A stretch of 64,000 nucleotides of DNA from Aulostomus chinensis (lineage: Eukaryota > Chordata > Actinopteri > Syngnathiformes > Aulostomidae). Both the position numbers and the translations under genes were made by a program. The stretch covers positions 2,028,501 to 2,092,500 of the forward strand of contig JBBMOA010000004.1 of NCBI GenBank assembly GCA_037954235.1. Direction: 5' to 3'. Positions 26,130 through 38,482 of the stretch are shown here, one piece after another. The notes beneath the pieces were generated by a model. It saw only the letters and a program-made list of their open reading frames with translations, had not been told where the DNA came from and searched no databases. How positions within the stretch are numbered: the first letter of the stretch is position 1; each line of letters starts with the position of its first letter.

Positions 26130-26450
26130 GCTTCGAAGCTGCTGCTGAATTTCTTCAAATGCGGGGGAACATTCACTCAGATTCAAAGATGAATATAAAC
26201 GATTGGTGGTAAAAGGTCAAGGTCAAGGTCACTGCCACCTCATATTAACACAATACTTAAGGAATGCCTTGAGGGAATCTCTTCACTTTTGGCAAAAACA
26301 TGCACCAAATACCTGAGGAATACCAGCTGTAATTCTTCAAATTTGCCACAAAGTGCCACCGGGACTTGAGCATTTACTGACTTTCTCACAATTTCCAATG
26401 AAGGATTCAATTGCCAATTTGTGTTCTGGATACTGGACAAGCATTAATAA
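26130..26450 (+). repeat. diverged teleost repeat with AAGGTCA words
   Basis: Two imperfect units of a repeat common between fish genes: GAATTTCTTCAAATGCG, then AAGATGAATATAAACGATTG, AAAAGGTCAAGGTCAAGGTC, then GGAATGCCTTGAGGGAATCT and AATTCTTCAAATTTGCCACA. The unit length is roughly 150-190 bases. Recognition is from memory. The tandem AGGTCA half-sites are an intrinsic part of this repeat. Confidence 0.5.
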
Positions 26451-27028
26451 AACAGAAAATAATGACAAATAGTTGAAGGACGCCATACAATCCATCAGAG
26501 AAATTAGAGGGACAAGTGATTATTAATTTATGAGAGAGGCTTTTTCCCAATGTGAACAAAAGCACTTCTAGAATTCTCTTGCAATTTTCCTACTTTGACA
26601 AGTGAAAATGTTGTTATGAAGATTTATAAAATGTCAGTTTGTATGTCTGAAAAGCATTGAAAACAATATAAAATGTTTACACTGTTGTTGAAGTTTAAGC
26701 TTTACACAAATATAAAGAAATTACCAATGTATGAAAAACATATGAATTATAAAAATATATATTCAACAGCCAATACCAAACATGCTTTGCAGCAGATTTA
26801 ATGATTTATGACTCTCATGTCGTTTTCATCTTATGTCTAATGGTGACTGAGGGGCTTTTCGGCTGTGCGCTCATATTTTTACACATTGTCAAGCTTTACC
26901 TTTGGGTTTTGAATCTTAATTCTACAACAAAAGTAACATTTATCTGACATGCTCTTACTGAGTAGCAGATTTTCAGGTCACTAAGGTTCTGTTTTCAGAC
27001 CAAAACAAGCCTTGACTCAAGTCAGGAC

Positions 27029-27062
27029 AACAACAACAACAACAATAACAACAACAACAACA
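27029..27062. repeat. (ACA)n microsatellite
   Basis: About eleven ACA units with one interruption (ATA). Confidence 0.9.
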
Positions 27063-28084
27063 CAGAAGAAATCTAGGACACAAGGATGCATCCCAAAGGA
27101 CCAGGATTATTAAAAACAAGTTTATATTCTGCACAGGGTGACAACGGAGCAATCTCCAGTTTCAGGGAGCTTAAAAGCGTCACCTGGTAGGGAAGCTGGC
27201 CCAGCAGCTGGAGGACTGGCCGTTTCATGAAGTATTTATAACAAAAAAACACAACTGAACTGTGGGCTGCCATATCTCAATGGCAAGGGTGCGGCCGAGA
27301 CTGAACATAAACCTTCCCTCCACCTCTCTCATGGGACAAAACAGCCCTGAAGAGCCAGTAAAGAAAAGGGATTCATCTTCCTCATTGTTTGTCATAAACT
27401 AGGCCAGTGGTGTTGCTGTTGTGTTCAAAATTTTCAACCTAATATTTTCTCAGAAAAATTGTTGTCAACAATTACCTTTCTGTCTGACTGGAGCATCTCC
27501 TAGGTGGCCTTAAACGACAAGAGGCTAATTTTGTTTAAAATGGAATGGGGGTGGGGGGTGGGGGGCTGACATTGCATTGGCCGGGAGGTGGGGTACACAC
27601 TGGATGGGTCGCCAGTCTGTCCCAGGGTGCATATCTAACATAAGTGACACAAAAAAGAAATGACTGTGAGTAGCGTTAAGCTTCAGACAGGCATTTAAAT
27701 GTTGGCGAAAAAGGAAATGTATGAACAAATGTTATTTTTTTATGTATATTTTTTTTGCCAAAATGACAATACGTGAATTATTCATGATCCATGGTTGTTG
27801 TATCTATGTACAGCCACAGTTGGATGTTCAAAACATTCCCCCAAAAAAACATAGATTAAAAAACAGAGGTCATCCAGTCTCAAGTAGATGCCATATTTTT
27901 GAACGAATTAATACATTAATTCTTTACTTTGTATTTGAACAGAGAAATGGGATGAGCCAGTAAAAGACTGAGCAACGTAAAAATGCTAGAAAAAACATGA
28001 AATAGCGCCACTCTACTCCGCCTATCCCAATAAACAACTCAACTAGGATGCTTTGCTGCTTTATCCAGTAAAATGACGCGCAGG

Positions 28085-28140
28085 TGTATTTAACCCCGCC
28101 CCCCAGCGGCCGGCGCTATCTGATTGGCTGGTTCGAACAG
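28085..28140 (+). promoter_or_regulatory. gas2l3: GC-box / CCAAT / CHR-like promoter, candidate gas2l3 distal promoter
   Basis: In order: TATTTAA-like at 28087, a GC box CCCCGCCCCCC at about 28095-28105, an inverted CCAAT box (ATTGG) at 28123-28127, and TTCGAA at 28132-28137. TTCGAA/TTTGAA is the core of the CHR element used by cell-cycle genes repressed by the DREAM complex. Mammalian GAS2L3 is a reported DREAM target, which makes the link attractive. The CCAAT-to-CHR spacing here is shorter than typical, so function is inferred. Confidence 0.45.
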
Positions 28141-28149
28141 CGCTGCCCA

Positions 28150-28298
28150 CAAACACACCAGTGGAGCGGAGAACATGAGTAACTCCGGGTGACTGGGGCT
28201 CCAGCGCTGAAATTTCTCAAGGAAAAGCACTTTAAGTCTTTTTGAAACTGTAGCGGTTCTTCTCTCTCGACGACAGTATCATCTTCAGTGTTCTGCTG
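28150..28298 (+). other. gas2l3: candidate non-coding first exon (gas2l3 leader)
   Basis: GC-richer sequence immediately downstream of the promoter motifs, ending at a strong donor TGCTG|GTGAGT (28299). It holds an ATG at 28175 whose frame stops after five codons, so it would serve as leader only. Spliced to the acceptor at 43702 it would give a 5' UTR with a 15.4-kb first intron. The link to gas2l3 is by orientation and lack of any other plus-strand gene nearby; no transcript evidence is available. Confidence 0.4.
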
Positions 28299-29059
28299 GT
28301 GAGTCTACAGCCTTTTATTATTTGACACAGGAGATGTTTGCCTTTTAGTTTTGTCAGTCCATCCAGAGGTTTTCCTCTGTTTCTCTCCAAAAAATCCGCG
28401 AGGGAGCCTCGTGGACGCTTGGAACGTGGTTTGGAGCTAAAATAATGATTACGTAGCTCTTGATTCATGCTGTCTCGTGTGTTCTAAATTGTTGAGATCA
28501 TAAATCGTTGAGTCTAAGTTCGTTATGATGTGAAGATTGGAGAACTTACCTGTCATCATTCATAAATTCTGTCTTGGTTCTAGTCACCTTACCTTAGGGT
28601 TCTGGTTATGTTCATTCTCAAATTGTGTATTTCTCAAGAGCCATTACCAAGCTTAAATGACGATTGGTTACAGGCCTGTGCTTTTCAGCTTTCACTCTCC
28701 TGGCAGGTAATTGACATTTGCAGGTCTGTACTTGTTTGCGTTGAGTGTGAAACTGCAGACTAATAAACATTTATTCAGGAATGGCAGGTGGGAATTAACA
28801 GCTAAGAGTTGCGGTTGTTCACAGGTGCATATCTGAGCTGGGAGGTGTCGGTCAGCGGCTGATGGGATCAGTGAGTGTTGTGTTTTCATGGAGTTACTGT
28901 TATATCGTTTATTCGATGCACTCAAACACTAAAGGATGGCAATTATAAGATGCTGACTTGAAAACAAACCTAATTTGAGGATACTTGTTTTTACAAACTT
29001 TTATCTATTTTTCCTTTTCCTTATGTATAGCTGGTGTGTTTGTATGACTGTGGATGTGT

Positions 29060-29135
29060 TCAATTGTTGTTTTATGCAATGTCATGAGAATTTCTCTGCT
29101 GCAAATCAAATTTCCCCAAGGGGATAAATAAATGC

Positions 29136-29194
<59 letters not shown>

Positions 29195-29195
29195 T
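29060..29195 (+). repeat. LINE-like 3' tail with (GATA)n microsatellite
   Basis: CAAATCAAATTTCCCCAAGG then GGATAAATAAATGCATAGAT resembles the AATTTCCCC-GGGGAT-AATAAA 3' end of fish non-LTR elements. It runs into about 14 GATA units (29138-29194). Only the tail is present, consistent with a heavily 5'-truncated insertion. Confidence 0.55.
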
Positions 29196-29329
29196 AAGAT
29201 ATGTTAAATTGTACTCTGGTAAAAGTAAAATCATCAGAGTTTGGCATGTTTTCAATGTGAAATGTTTCTCTTTAAAGCAATAACTGGTCGGTTCAGGTGA
29301 ATGTGGTAGAATAAAAAGTACAATATTTC

Positions 29330-29450
29330 CTTTCAAATATATTGAGGTAGATATCTCTTAAAATATAATTTTTTTGCGTACAGATACCTCAACGTTGTAT
29401 GTAAGTACAGTGCTTGAGGAGAAATGCTTAACTTTCCGCCACTGAATAAA
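29330..29450 (-). repeat. teleost interspersed repeat, AGTGGCGGAAAGTTAA type
   Basis: On the minus strand this begins CAGTGGCGGAAAGTTAAGCA, then CTCAAGCACTGTACTTAC and GAGGTATCTGTACGC. It is the same family as the plus-strand copy near 9820. Boundaries are approximate. Confidence 0.5.
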
Positions 29451-31580
29451 AGTAATATTTTATTGCATGTGGTATTTTTCATAAAGAATTCTCATATGAA
29501 TCTAAAGTGGCATTTTAGAGTTCAAATTGAAGTCTCATTTTTTGAACTGAGTTTTGCCCACTGTCTCTGTCTATGATGCAGACTGGCTGGTGTCTTTCGA
29601 CTTTCAAAAGCATTTTATTGCAGCTCAGTGGGATCTGGTGGCATCTCCATGGCATCTGATGGTCCTATAGTGGCATCTTGTGGCAGGCAGTGGTACTTGC
29701 CCGTGTTTTACTATCCTCTTGATTCGTTTAAAAAAAGGAGACAGAATTTAGTCTGGGATTTACATCATTACATGATGTTTTACTGGCAAACATCTTTTGA
29801 TTGCAGTGCCAATATTTTAACAGTTAAATACGTATTTTGATTACAAATCTATTCTTTCTGATTGCTTAATAACAATTAACTTTGTGTTAATCATGAATAG
29901 CAAAGCCTTGACAGACCCCTGAGAACGCGGCAGGCCTTCATGCTGATGATTTTGGATGAAAGTACACACTGATGACTATCTTGTTGATGTATCTATTGTG
30001 CCAGGATAATGAAGTTGGATATGTATGAAACATGAAGTCTTGTGGGATAATCCTGGTTTCCTGTTAGAGGAAAAAAGCAGGAAGTAAAGGCTCAGCATGT
30101 GCTTCCTGCCAAGAGGTTGACAGACCAGACAGAGGGGAAAGACCTCAACACACTGGACTTCAGATGTTGCTATCTGTTTTTTATCCATCAAAGAGCAACG
30201 CCTCTCAACTCTGAGACTTTCTGACTCACTCTTGTTTGACTTTTTCCTTCTTGATTTTTAGTGCACACAGTTGCTGCACCTTGCATCCTGCTCATGAAAT
30301 ACCTGTATCTTATTTCTCATGAATGTAGTGTAGATAATTGTCATCACATCCATTGACTCCCACCTATGTATTTGTCTGAGCTCCAAAAACTCAATTATTT
30401 TGAATCGTACCGTGCCAAATGTTGGCTGTGTTTATGTAAAAGTTTTATTTCTTATTGCGATTCAGTTATTTCAAATGTGGTATTTTGAAAACAGTACTGC
30501 ACGAACAAAATTCAAATTATCAGTTATGTTTATGTGCATTTTATTTTCTTGATAACAAAACCAGAAAACACATGTCACTGTTTATCACAATAGTGTCCTC
30601 AATAATCACACAATATTCATAAAATCATGTTGCTCTAATATTTCAGTCCAATATGGATGCTATTCTGTAGCTAAGGCATGCACCCTATACACTACAGTGT
30701 ATATACACTATATGACCATGCGATGCCCCCAGTTTTGAGTAGTGTCACCCTATAAAATCAATTGTCCAATGTCAACCACAAAAATGTTTAAGATTGCTTG
30801 CAAGTAGACTGAAGCAAATAAAGCCCACGTAACATTTCAGACCAAAAGTCAAAAACTAAAGATGACATCATAAAGTCGTTATGGTTTGAACTGCACATCT
30901 GTCACCACCTGACTGACAATACAGTACGTCAGTGTTTTGGACCAGGCTGTCACTGCCCAGCTTTGAATGAATGAGTGCACACAACCAGCAACTATCATAC
31001 CATCTTCATTGTCACCATCTGCTCGATATCTGGCATCAGGCCTGCCGTTTTTGGCCTGACGAGGCCCCCAAACAAACTCAAGGGCTGTGCATGTACACAC
31101 ACACACACACAGATGAGACAAAGAAGGCTTAATGAACTCAAAATGCATGTGGGCACATATGGGCTATGATGCTGCGTGTGTGGACACAATACATGATAAT
31201 GAAATCTCAGATTAGCCCTCATGTATTTAGGCTTCTGTTCTCTGTGTGCCGGGGAGGGGGTTGTTTTTCAAACTGCCGTTCTTTTAAGATGTTTAAAAGA
31301 TCACCACTCCCTTCATTTGAGCTGTCAAATGACAAAAAAAATCCCCCAACATTTAAAACAGAAATGTGTGTGAAAGTGTTCAAAATTAGACTTGATTCCT
31401 CTTGTGGTTGTTTGTTAAATCTGTGCTGTCAGACGCTACCTTCTGAAGGTGTCGACTCGTTATCTCTCAGCCATTAAGATCAGATTCTATGAGACTTGTT
31501 CATGTCATTAGCTGCTGCAGAATAGTAACTGGTAGTTTTATGAAAATGAGCTACATGTTGTGTGGGGCTGCACAATTAAA

Positions 31581-31847
31581 TGGGCAGCATGGCTCAGGGG
31601 TAGAGGGGCCGTCTAGCAACCAAAGGGTCACTGGTTTGATCCTCGACCCCGGTGACCATGTGGAAGTGTCCTTGAGCAAGATACTGAACCCATAATTGCT
31701 CCTGATGAGTAGGTTGGCGCCTTGCATGGTAGCCTCCACCATCAGTGTGTGTGTGTGTGTGTGAATGGGTGAATGAGGTGACACTGTAAAGCGCTTTGAG
31801 TGTCGCTAAGGTAGAAAAGCACTATAAAAAATTGAGTCCATTTACCA
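31581..31847 (+). mobile_element. tRNA-derived SINE
   Basis: The head GGGCAGCATGGCTCAGGGGT, followed by AGAGGGGCC, contains an A box (TGGCTCAGGGGTAGAG). The B box is GGTTTGATCCTC. The body follows with AAGTGTCCTTGAGCAAGATA, TGAACCCATAATTGCTCCTG, a short GT run, GTAAAGCGCTTTGAGTGTCG and AAAAGCACTATAAAAA. It is a well-preserved member of an abundant teleost SINE. No clear target duplication was found. Confidence 0.8.
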
Positions 31848-34800
31848 AATAAATTTCAAATCACAAAATGACCTGCTGCAATTTTTGTTTAAAAAGCTGT
31901 CAGAGCGTCCCCTTCTTGGACAGGGTTTTTGGTCCAGCAGTGTTGTCTGTGCTGGTCCTTGAGTGAATGTGGAGTTACATTTGTATCATATTATGCAATC
32001 AAACTGGGTAGATCTGCTATCAGAACATTGAATTGAGAGCAAACCTTTTGAGCCTGATGAAAAATATGTTCGATTGCAAGTTGAATTTGTTATGCATCGA
32101 TGCAAATCTAAATGTTTTGCCAGCAAATTCAAAAATTTTGTTCACAATTACAAAGAGGTTGAACCTCGTAGGCGTGACAGCATCTAAGACGAATCTTTAT
32201 TGGCCAGTTTTCATCGAGCTTGCTTGAGGGATTCACAAACCTTTGGATTTGAACCCAATTATTTGAGATTCTTCGTAAAATATTTATTTTACTCGCAATG
32301 AAATATTGTTTTTATTACAGGTTTTTTTGTTTTGTTTTGTTTTGTTTTTCTCTAAAAATAGCTTTTCAGTTCCAAACTTAATCAGATTAATTGGACAAAC
32401 TGTATTTAGTCCATTTACTGATCAAATCTTGCCCCCCCATAAAATAAATTATCTGAATGTGTATTTTATTTGTCAAAGTAATTTGATAAAGTACAGTCAA
32501 AGAAGAGTCATTTTGAGATTGTCGTGTCACCTGATCCATTCATTGGTGAAATAAAACAGTGAATCAGTCTGTCAGCACAGAAACTTTAAGGACTCTATGA
32601 AATACCTCTTAATTGTCCTTTGTTTGCCATTTCACTTAGACACATAATCGACTTTAATCACTGCTACTGTGTTGCAGATGTCTTTCTCACCGATGAGGAA
32701 ATGCATGTTTCTGCCAACATATTTTAGCATTGGTGAAGCTGATTAAGATGAAAGGTGCTCCAGTTTTTAAATCCTGTGCTTATCCACACACACACACACT
32801 AATTAGGCTTATTTTGTGACAAACTAACAGGGCTAATTAGGCTGAACACAATGACCCCTCGACCTTTCACATCTCCTTGGCCTGACCTTCCATGACTGAA
32901 GGGGGAGGGGCCGAAAGAGCCTTATCTCGGTGGTGCAGCATAAAGCATAACCACCATTACCTGGTGTGATTACATTTAAAAGATCACATGTGAAGTGTCA
33001 GCTTCAGAGGGTTGACATTATTAACTGATGCATTGATAATTATGGAGGAGACCAGTTTACTGGACTTAGCTGTTCATGATGGCTGTACACCTGCCATGAC
33101 TGACATCAGGCGTTTATACCTGTGTTCACACAGTCCTCTGGGAAGCCTTTCTGTCAAAATTTTTCTGTGTCAGTTCATTAATATCTGGTGGTTACAAAGC
33201 TTTTGAAATGTCAACAGTCAGGTATTTCAAATCAGCCAGTTAAGTCCTGCAGCTGAAGCAATGATGTCACTGTTAGACCGTTAGTTGGCTGTGTGTGTAG
33301 TGCGTTGGCAGAAAATGCTAAGATTGGGCACCTTGCCATGCCCACCGCAGTTTAAATGTTGTGGCGCCTGTGCTGAGTCTCTGCTGAGTGACTCAGCCAA
33401 CTGCTTACAGTCACAGTGAAAGGAGGGAATGTCAAATGGAGGAATACTTGTAGACCTGAAGGCCCTGGATTTGCAGTTGGTGCAGACAAGCGCCAACATG
33501 GAACCCCATTAACTAAATGACTTGGTGGTTTGGCTGTTGCTTAGTTTAGGATGTCAGTCAAATCTCTGGAATAGTGAACTCGTCTTAATGCTTCCAACAA
33601 ATCTGTTCTGATGCACCTGACTGCTTCACACAACGTTTAATTCGTATGGATGTCAATTTCAAAAAACAAAAACACAACCCAGATGTGTGGTGAGAAAGTG
33701 CTGAGATGGAGGGCGAATCACGGGTCATCTCCTCTTATAGTTCCTTATTTAACACTTGAGTCACTGTTTGGATATCTGCCAGAAGTGGGGTGAGGTAGTT
33801 ATTTGTGGTTTTGACTTAGTCCAGGGGTTTTTTAATTTTCCTTGTATTACATATGTCTGTCCTGTATAGGGTAATTATTATTTTTGATCCAATAGAGGGT
33901 AACTATTTAGCCAAGCTTGCCTAATATTGACATTTTACATGATTTTAGAGGGCTATTTCTGGCAATTGGAGAATGGTAAAATTCCCCCCAAACTACTGTA
34001 TCTCTTAACCATACCTTCAACCAAATTGCATACATTTAGGCTATTCTAGAGGATGTCCTTCAATAACTAATATTCTCTCACTTCCATTCATGGACCCTCA
34101 CACTTTGAAAACCAAGAGCATGAATGTTACAACTGTTATGCATTGGCTTTTGCACAGTCCTGTACATTTAGGCATGTGACAAATAAAAACTTGAATCATA
34201 GATAAAGTATAAATTCACCTGAAAAAAATATGATTATATAGTGATGCAATGATTGTTTTAAAAATTTCACCTGGCCCAAAATGTTCGTAAAATAGGGCAA
34301 TGTGGCTGACAAAATACTGAGGATCTCGGAGCCAATATTATAAACGCATTGATAGCAAATGCTAACTATGTGTTGCCACCAGCCGCAGGAGCTCAGGAGT
34401 TGCCAGTTGTTCAATTACCTGTAGAAATTGCTGAGAAATGGCCTCATTCCTTTGTCTGTCTCAAAAACTGTCCGACAACCAAAGGACTAAGATGAGGGTC
34501 AATATTTGTTTAATATCTGTATGGTGGTCGAAGCCGAAAAATGAAAAGGGGCTGAAAAGTCACGCCAAGGTTGCCACTTTTCTGCTGGACAGGTAAACTA
34601 ACATTTGCTTATTAACAATAGCTAAATTGCTCAACTATGCAATTTTAGCCACTAAACGGTTCATGTTGTTATTGCTTGTGTGTAACATCACCAAGTGTAT
34701 CAGGATGTGATAGACCATGTGAATTATCTGTCTTGTTACCACTATTCCAACTTTGACCATATGTGGTTTATTGTGTCAACCTGGCAACCAGGAGACTAGA

Positions 34801-37800
34801 TTTATGCAGCAAGAGTGAGTGCAACGCCTGCTGAAAGGGAGGTGAAAATGTTGTCCATTACACCTTTTTTAAATATGAATATATGAATCTCACGATGTAT
34901 AATCAGCTTTGTGTGATGATGACTGATGAGACTTTTCAGCTGCATAATGAGTTGAAACCCCTTTTGGGTTAAAATAGTGGAAGTGAGTGGAGTTGTAAAA
35001 TGAAAAGATGTCCCTTTTCTAATGTTTTGTGTAAATAAATGGCTGATTGTATCCTCTGTTTGTGGGGGAGGTTTGACTTATGGGACCATGTTGTTGTCTG
35101 CTCTTATAAAAGCAGACACTCTACCAACCTGGACTCTGTTGCAGTCGTGGTTAAGGGAAACTGGACTCACAACCTGATCCTGAGTCTGCATGGAGGGGCT
35201 TTAAAATCCTGGAGCTGACCCGGAGGCATGTTGTGAGCTGTGGATTAGCATCAATAAATCAAAATGGGATTGGCAGGTGGCTTCCACTCATTCAAGCCTT
35301 TAAGATGGGCTTTACACCTCCAAGAGAAGACCCCATCAACAAGGACAAGAGGATGGGGCCAAGAAAGGTTTAAATCCTTCTTGAAAGAGAGAATAGTCTT
35401 CTACCATGGAGAGTTATGCAAGCTTGCACAACCTCTGGGAAACAGAATTGCTTTCATTTCATTGAAGACGCCCTCATCTCTTAAACAGAAGACGTGTATT
35501 TACTTTTACATTCTCCTCCATCAAATGAATTTCACTCTCAACATAGTGCAGCCGGGCCCCATCTGTAATGAAAGGGGGAGGCCAGGCTCTAAATGAAGCA
35601 CTCCTCTGACAGGATAATTAAGTCCAGACACAAAGGGCTCAGCAGGAAGGAGTTTAATACAGAAGGAGTTAGTATTCTCCAGGGGCAAGTTGGGTCCAGC
35701 AGAACCTTTTTGGACTGCATTGAAGAGGAACGGCACAGGAGGTTCATTTGCCTCTGGTGCTGGCCAGCAGCCATCTCACACTCTTTGGTGCTGGGGACAC
35801 AAATGCACTGAACGTAAGACTTTCATTTTTGCAGCCATTATCAGTTTAAGTAAATGTTGATTTTTTTTTTCTCTTTCTTTTCATCAGAAAGCCACTTTAG
35901 AAGTCTGTTCCCATAGTTTTGCACTACAACCAATGGACGGTGTGCCCTCATACGAAGTTTCACGATGCTTCTGTACCGGAAGATTTGTCTGCTGCATCTG
36001 AATGGGACCAGCTTTTCGCACAGCAAATTAAGTGTGTGATAAGAACACCAGAGGAATCTCTGCAATGACAATTTATAACCATCTGAGAGAAGCTAGCTTA
36101 TGTGCCCCTTGTTCCCACAGACCTTGACCTGGCTGCGGCCTGACGTGGGAGCAGGCCGGTTGGCTAGCCTAACACAGATATTACATTCTTCTTGAAGTTT
36201 TTCACACATCTGCAAAGCTGGCTTTGTATTGGGTTAAGCAGGTGTGATTTGGTGTATATCAGAAAATCAACAAAAATAGTTTGAGCTGCAAAATTCTCCT
36301 AAAGATGACAATATATCCAGATGTTATATTAAGAATTTTATATAAAACGGTTGAAAGAAGACATCCTGGGAACTTTATGTACCCTAAATTTCCCTAACCT
36401 CCAGGCTCCGAGCTATTAGGTATATAAACAAGGTGGAGGAGGAAAAGCTACATATAAAGCACATGTCATCTTTATATGTTCTATTTATGCACATGTCCAT
36501 AGAGTCAAGTGATAAATGTTTGCTGGGAATTCTCACAAAAATACCAAAAAGACCCCTTTAAGGTCCTTAAAACTGCACGTGGCATGCTTCGGTATTATAG
36601 GTCACTCCTGTTTACTGTTTTTATTCCCCCAAAACATACAATGCCAAGTGGCATAAAATCAAAAGGATATCCAACCTCAACATTCTACTTTTAACTCATT
36701 ACGTAATGCTCTCTCATTTCATTTCTGCACTTATGCACGAGTGCACCCATGCAATGCCAGAGCGCCGCAGGCTGCATGCATGTGCCACGTGCCTTGTGCG
36801 TTGTGATGATGGAGCGTCGTGGAGGTGGATGCGCTCTGCTGTCTGGAATAGCACTGATCCTCTTAACTGATTACTGGCTGTTGCTCGAGAGGGAGGCGAC
36901 CTGCATGGAGAACAACATACAGACAGATGTCTCAGCCCCTCCCTCAATAAAACACACACACACACACACACAGCGTCTATGTTTGTTTCAGTCTACAAGG
37001 AAGCTCTTTCTTTTAATAGACTCCTCATCTATTACCCTGGTCATTTGTATTCAAACAAAGGCACTTCCACTCTCCAGCACCTTTTCCAGTCAGGAAGTAG
37101 ATGAAATGAATAGCTTCAAATAGACCCCTTTTTATGAGCAGTCTAGCTGAACCATTAGTGTTTAAATCCCCCTTACTGTCCTTCTGTTTGTTTAAATCGA
37201 TGTATCCCTTTTTATTGGGACCATTTCATTGAATTCAAAAGATGATGTCTTTAAAAGCTGATCCTACTTTCATTGTCAGTAGACGAGGAGTTGCCTTTCT
37301 GCATTTCTTTTTCTGGTGCTTGATGTTTGATGTCCTGAATGCTTTTACCACACCAGAAGGAAGTGAAACGTGTCATCGAAATGGGACTGGAGTGTAGTTT
37401 CCTGGGCACGAAAGACGGTGACAGTGTTTCTGTAGTGGTTACTATTTTAAAGTTTTTGCTACCAGTGAAAAATGAGCTAGACTTCTTAGTTAGCTTAGAA
37501 AATTGGCAATACACAAAGCAGTACATCACATCCTTGTCATATTCTGGACACACTTTTTTTAGTTGACCTTCTGTGTTCCGGTTGCTTCAGTAAACTTGTC
37601 TAATCTATAGTTAGACCCAACATATCTATAGCTAACTTGTTTTAATCACAGTAACTTGCTGTACAGAGTTAACAATAATTGAAACAAAAAGAATAAAGGA
37701 CTCTGAATTTTTTTTTTTTTTTAAACGAATGTTGTGTTAGCAAAGGTTCACAGGTGGCGTGGGATGTTTGTACCCAGGTGCCATTGTCTCATGTTTAATG

Positions 37801-37888
37801 TTGAACTCTGGTCAACATAGAATATGAATAATAGAGGATTGCACCCCCCGAAATTTGCATTTCTGTTATTGAGAACATACATAAAAAC

Positions 37889-38482
37889 TAGGGCCCGCCC
37901 GACCGATATGGATTTTTTTGAATTTTTTTTTGAATGCCTTTTTTTTTTTATTGAACTTTAAACTTGAGTTGATTTTAGGTTTTATTTATATAATATATGG
38001 AAGAGAGAGAGAGATTTTTTATATATGTAGAAATAAAGGCTGCTTTTGAGCCATTCAGACTTCTACAAAGATGTAAATTAGAGGCAGAAAATTAATTTCA
38101 AATCCTTTTTTATTGCTGAAGCAAGCAGCATATTAAAACAATAACCATCCTTAACATAAGGCCAGCAACGATGAACCATTAGCTTTTTATAATAATAATA
38201 ACAATAATAATGTGCAAACGGTAATTCCAACTATTTTTTTCATCATCTCACATCTTTGAAAACAAACAATGAAAAAACAACTACAAAAGAATGAGGTATT
38301 TTGTGTGGGGCAAGAATTATAAGAACAAAATTAAAATATTCACAAGCCCTTTCCTTTCAAAGTGAAACTATGTCTTATTCCCTGCATTTTATTTCTGAAA
38401 AAAATCGGCGATTATCGGCCAGTTTAGGCCGATAACCGATTATTCTCAAACGGGCTGTTATCGGCCGATAAATCGGTCCCTG
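37889..38482. mobile_element. non-autonomous hAT element (MITE) with 8-bp target duplication
   Basis: A 594-base element with short inverted ends: TAGGGCCCGCCCGACCGAT on the left, and CAGGGACCGATTTATCGG on the right when reverse-complemented. It is flanked on both sides by ATAAAAAC (37881-37888 and 38483-38490), the 8-bp duplication expected for hAT insertion. The interior is AT-rich with no ORF. GATTATCGGCCAGTTTAGGC and related GATATCGG palindromic words sit near the right end. It lies in the gas2l3 first intron or upstream region. Confidence 0.88.

Larger units (their letters stand above)
20770..28080. other. intergenic region between arid2 and the distal gas2l3 start
   Basis: No recognisable protein exon was found. 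The region holds two long (TA)n tracts, a CpG-rich patch at about 21.7-22.1 kb that looks like an extra start site, a repeat block with AAGGTCA words at 26.1-26.45 kb, and an (ACA)n tract at 27.03 kb. The rest is AT-rich with only short unsupported ORFs. Confidence 0.6.

Noticed and set aside
29138..29194. Regularly spaced repeats resembling an array
   Set aside because: It is a simple GATA microsatellite with no spacers, so not a CRISPR-type array.
36749..37123. 124-codon plus-strand ORF with a hydrophobic segment (ALLSGIALILLTDYWLLL)
   Set aside because: It ends in a CA-microsatellite-coded Thr/His run and has no family resemblance and no splice context.
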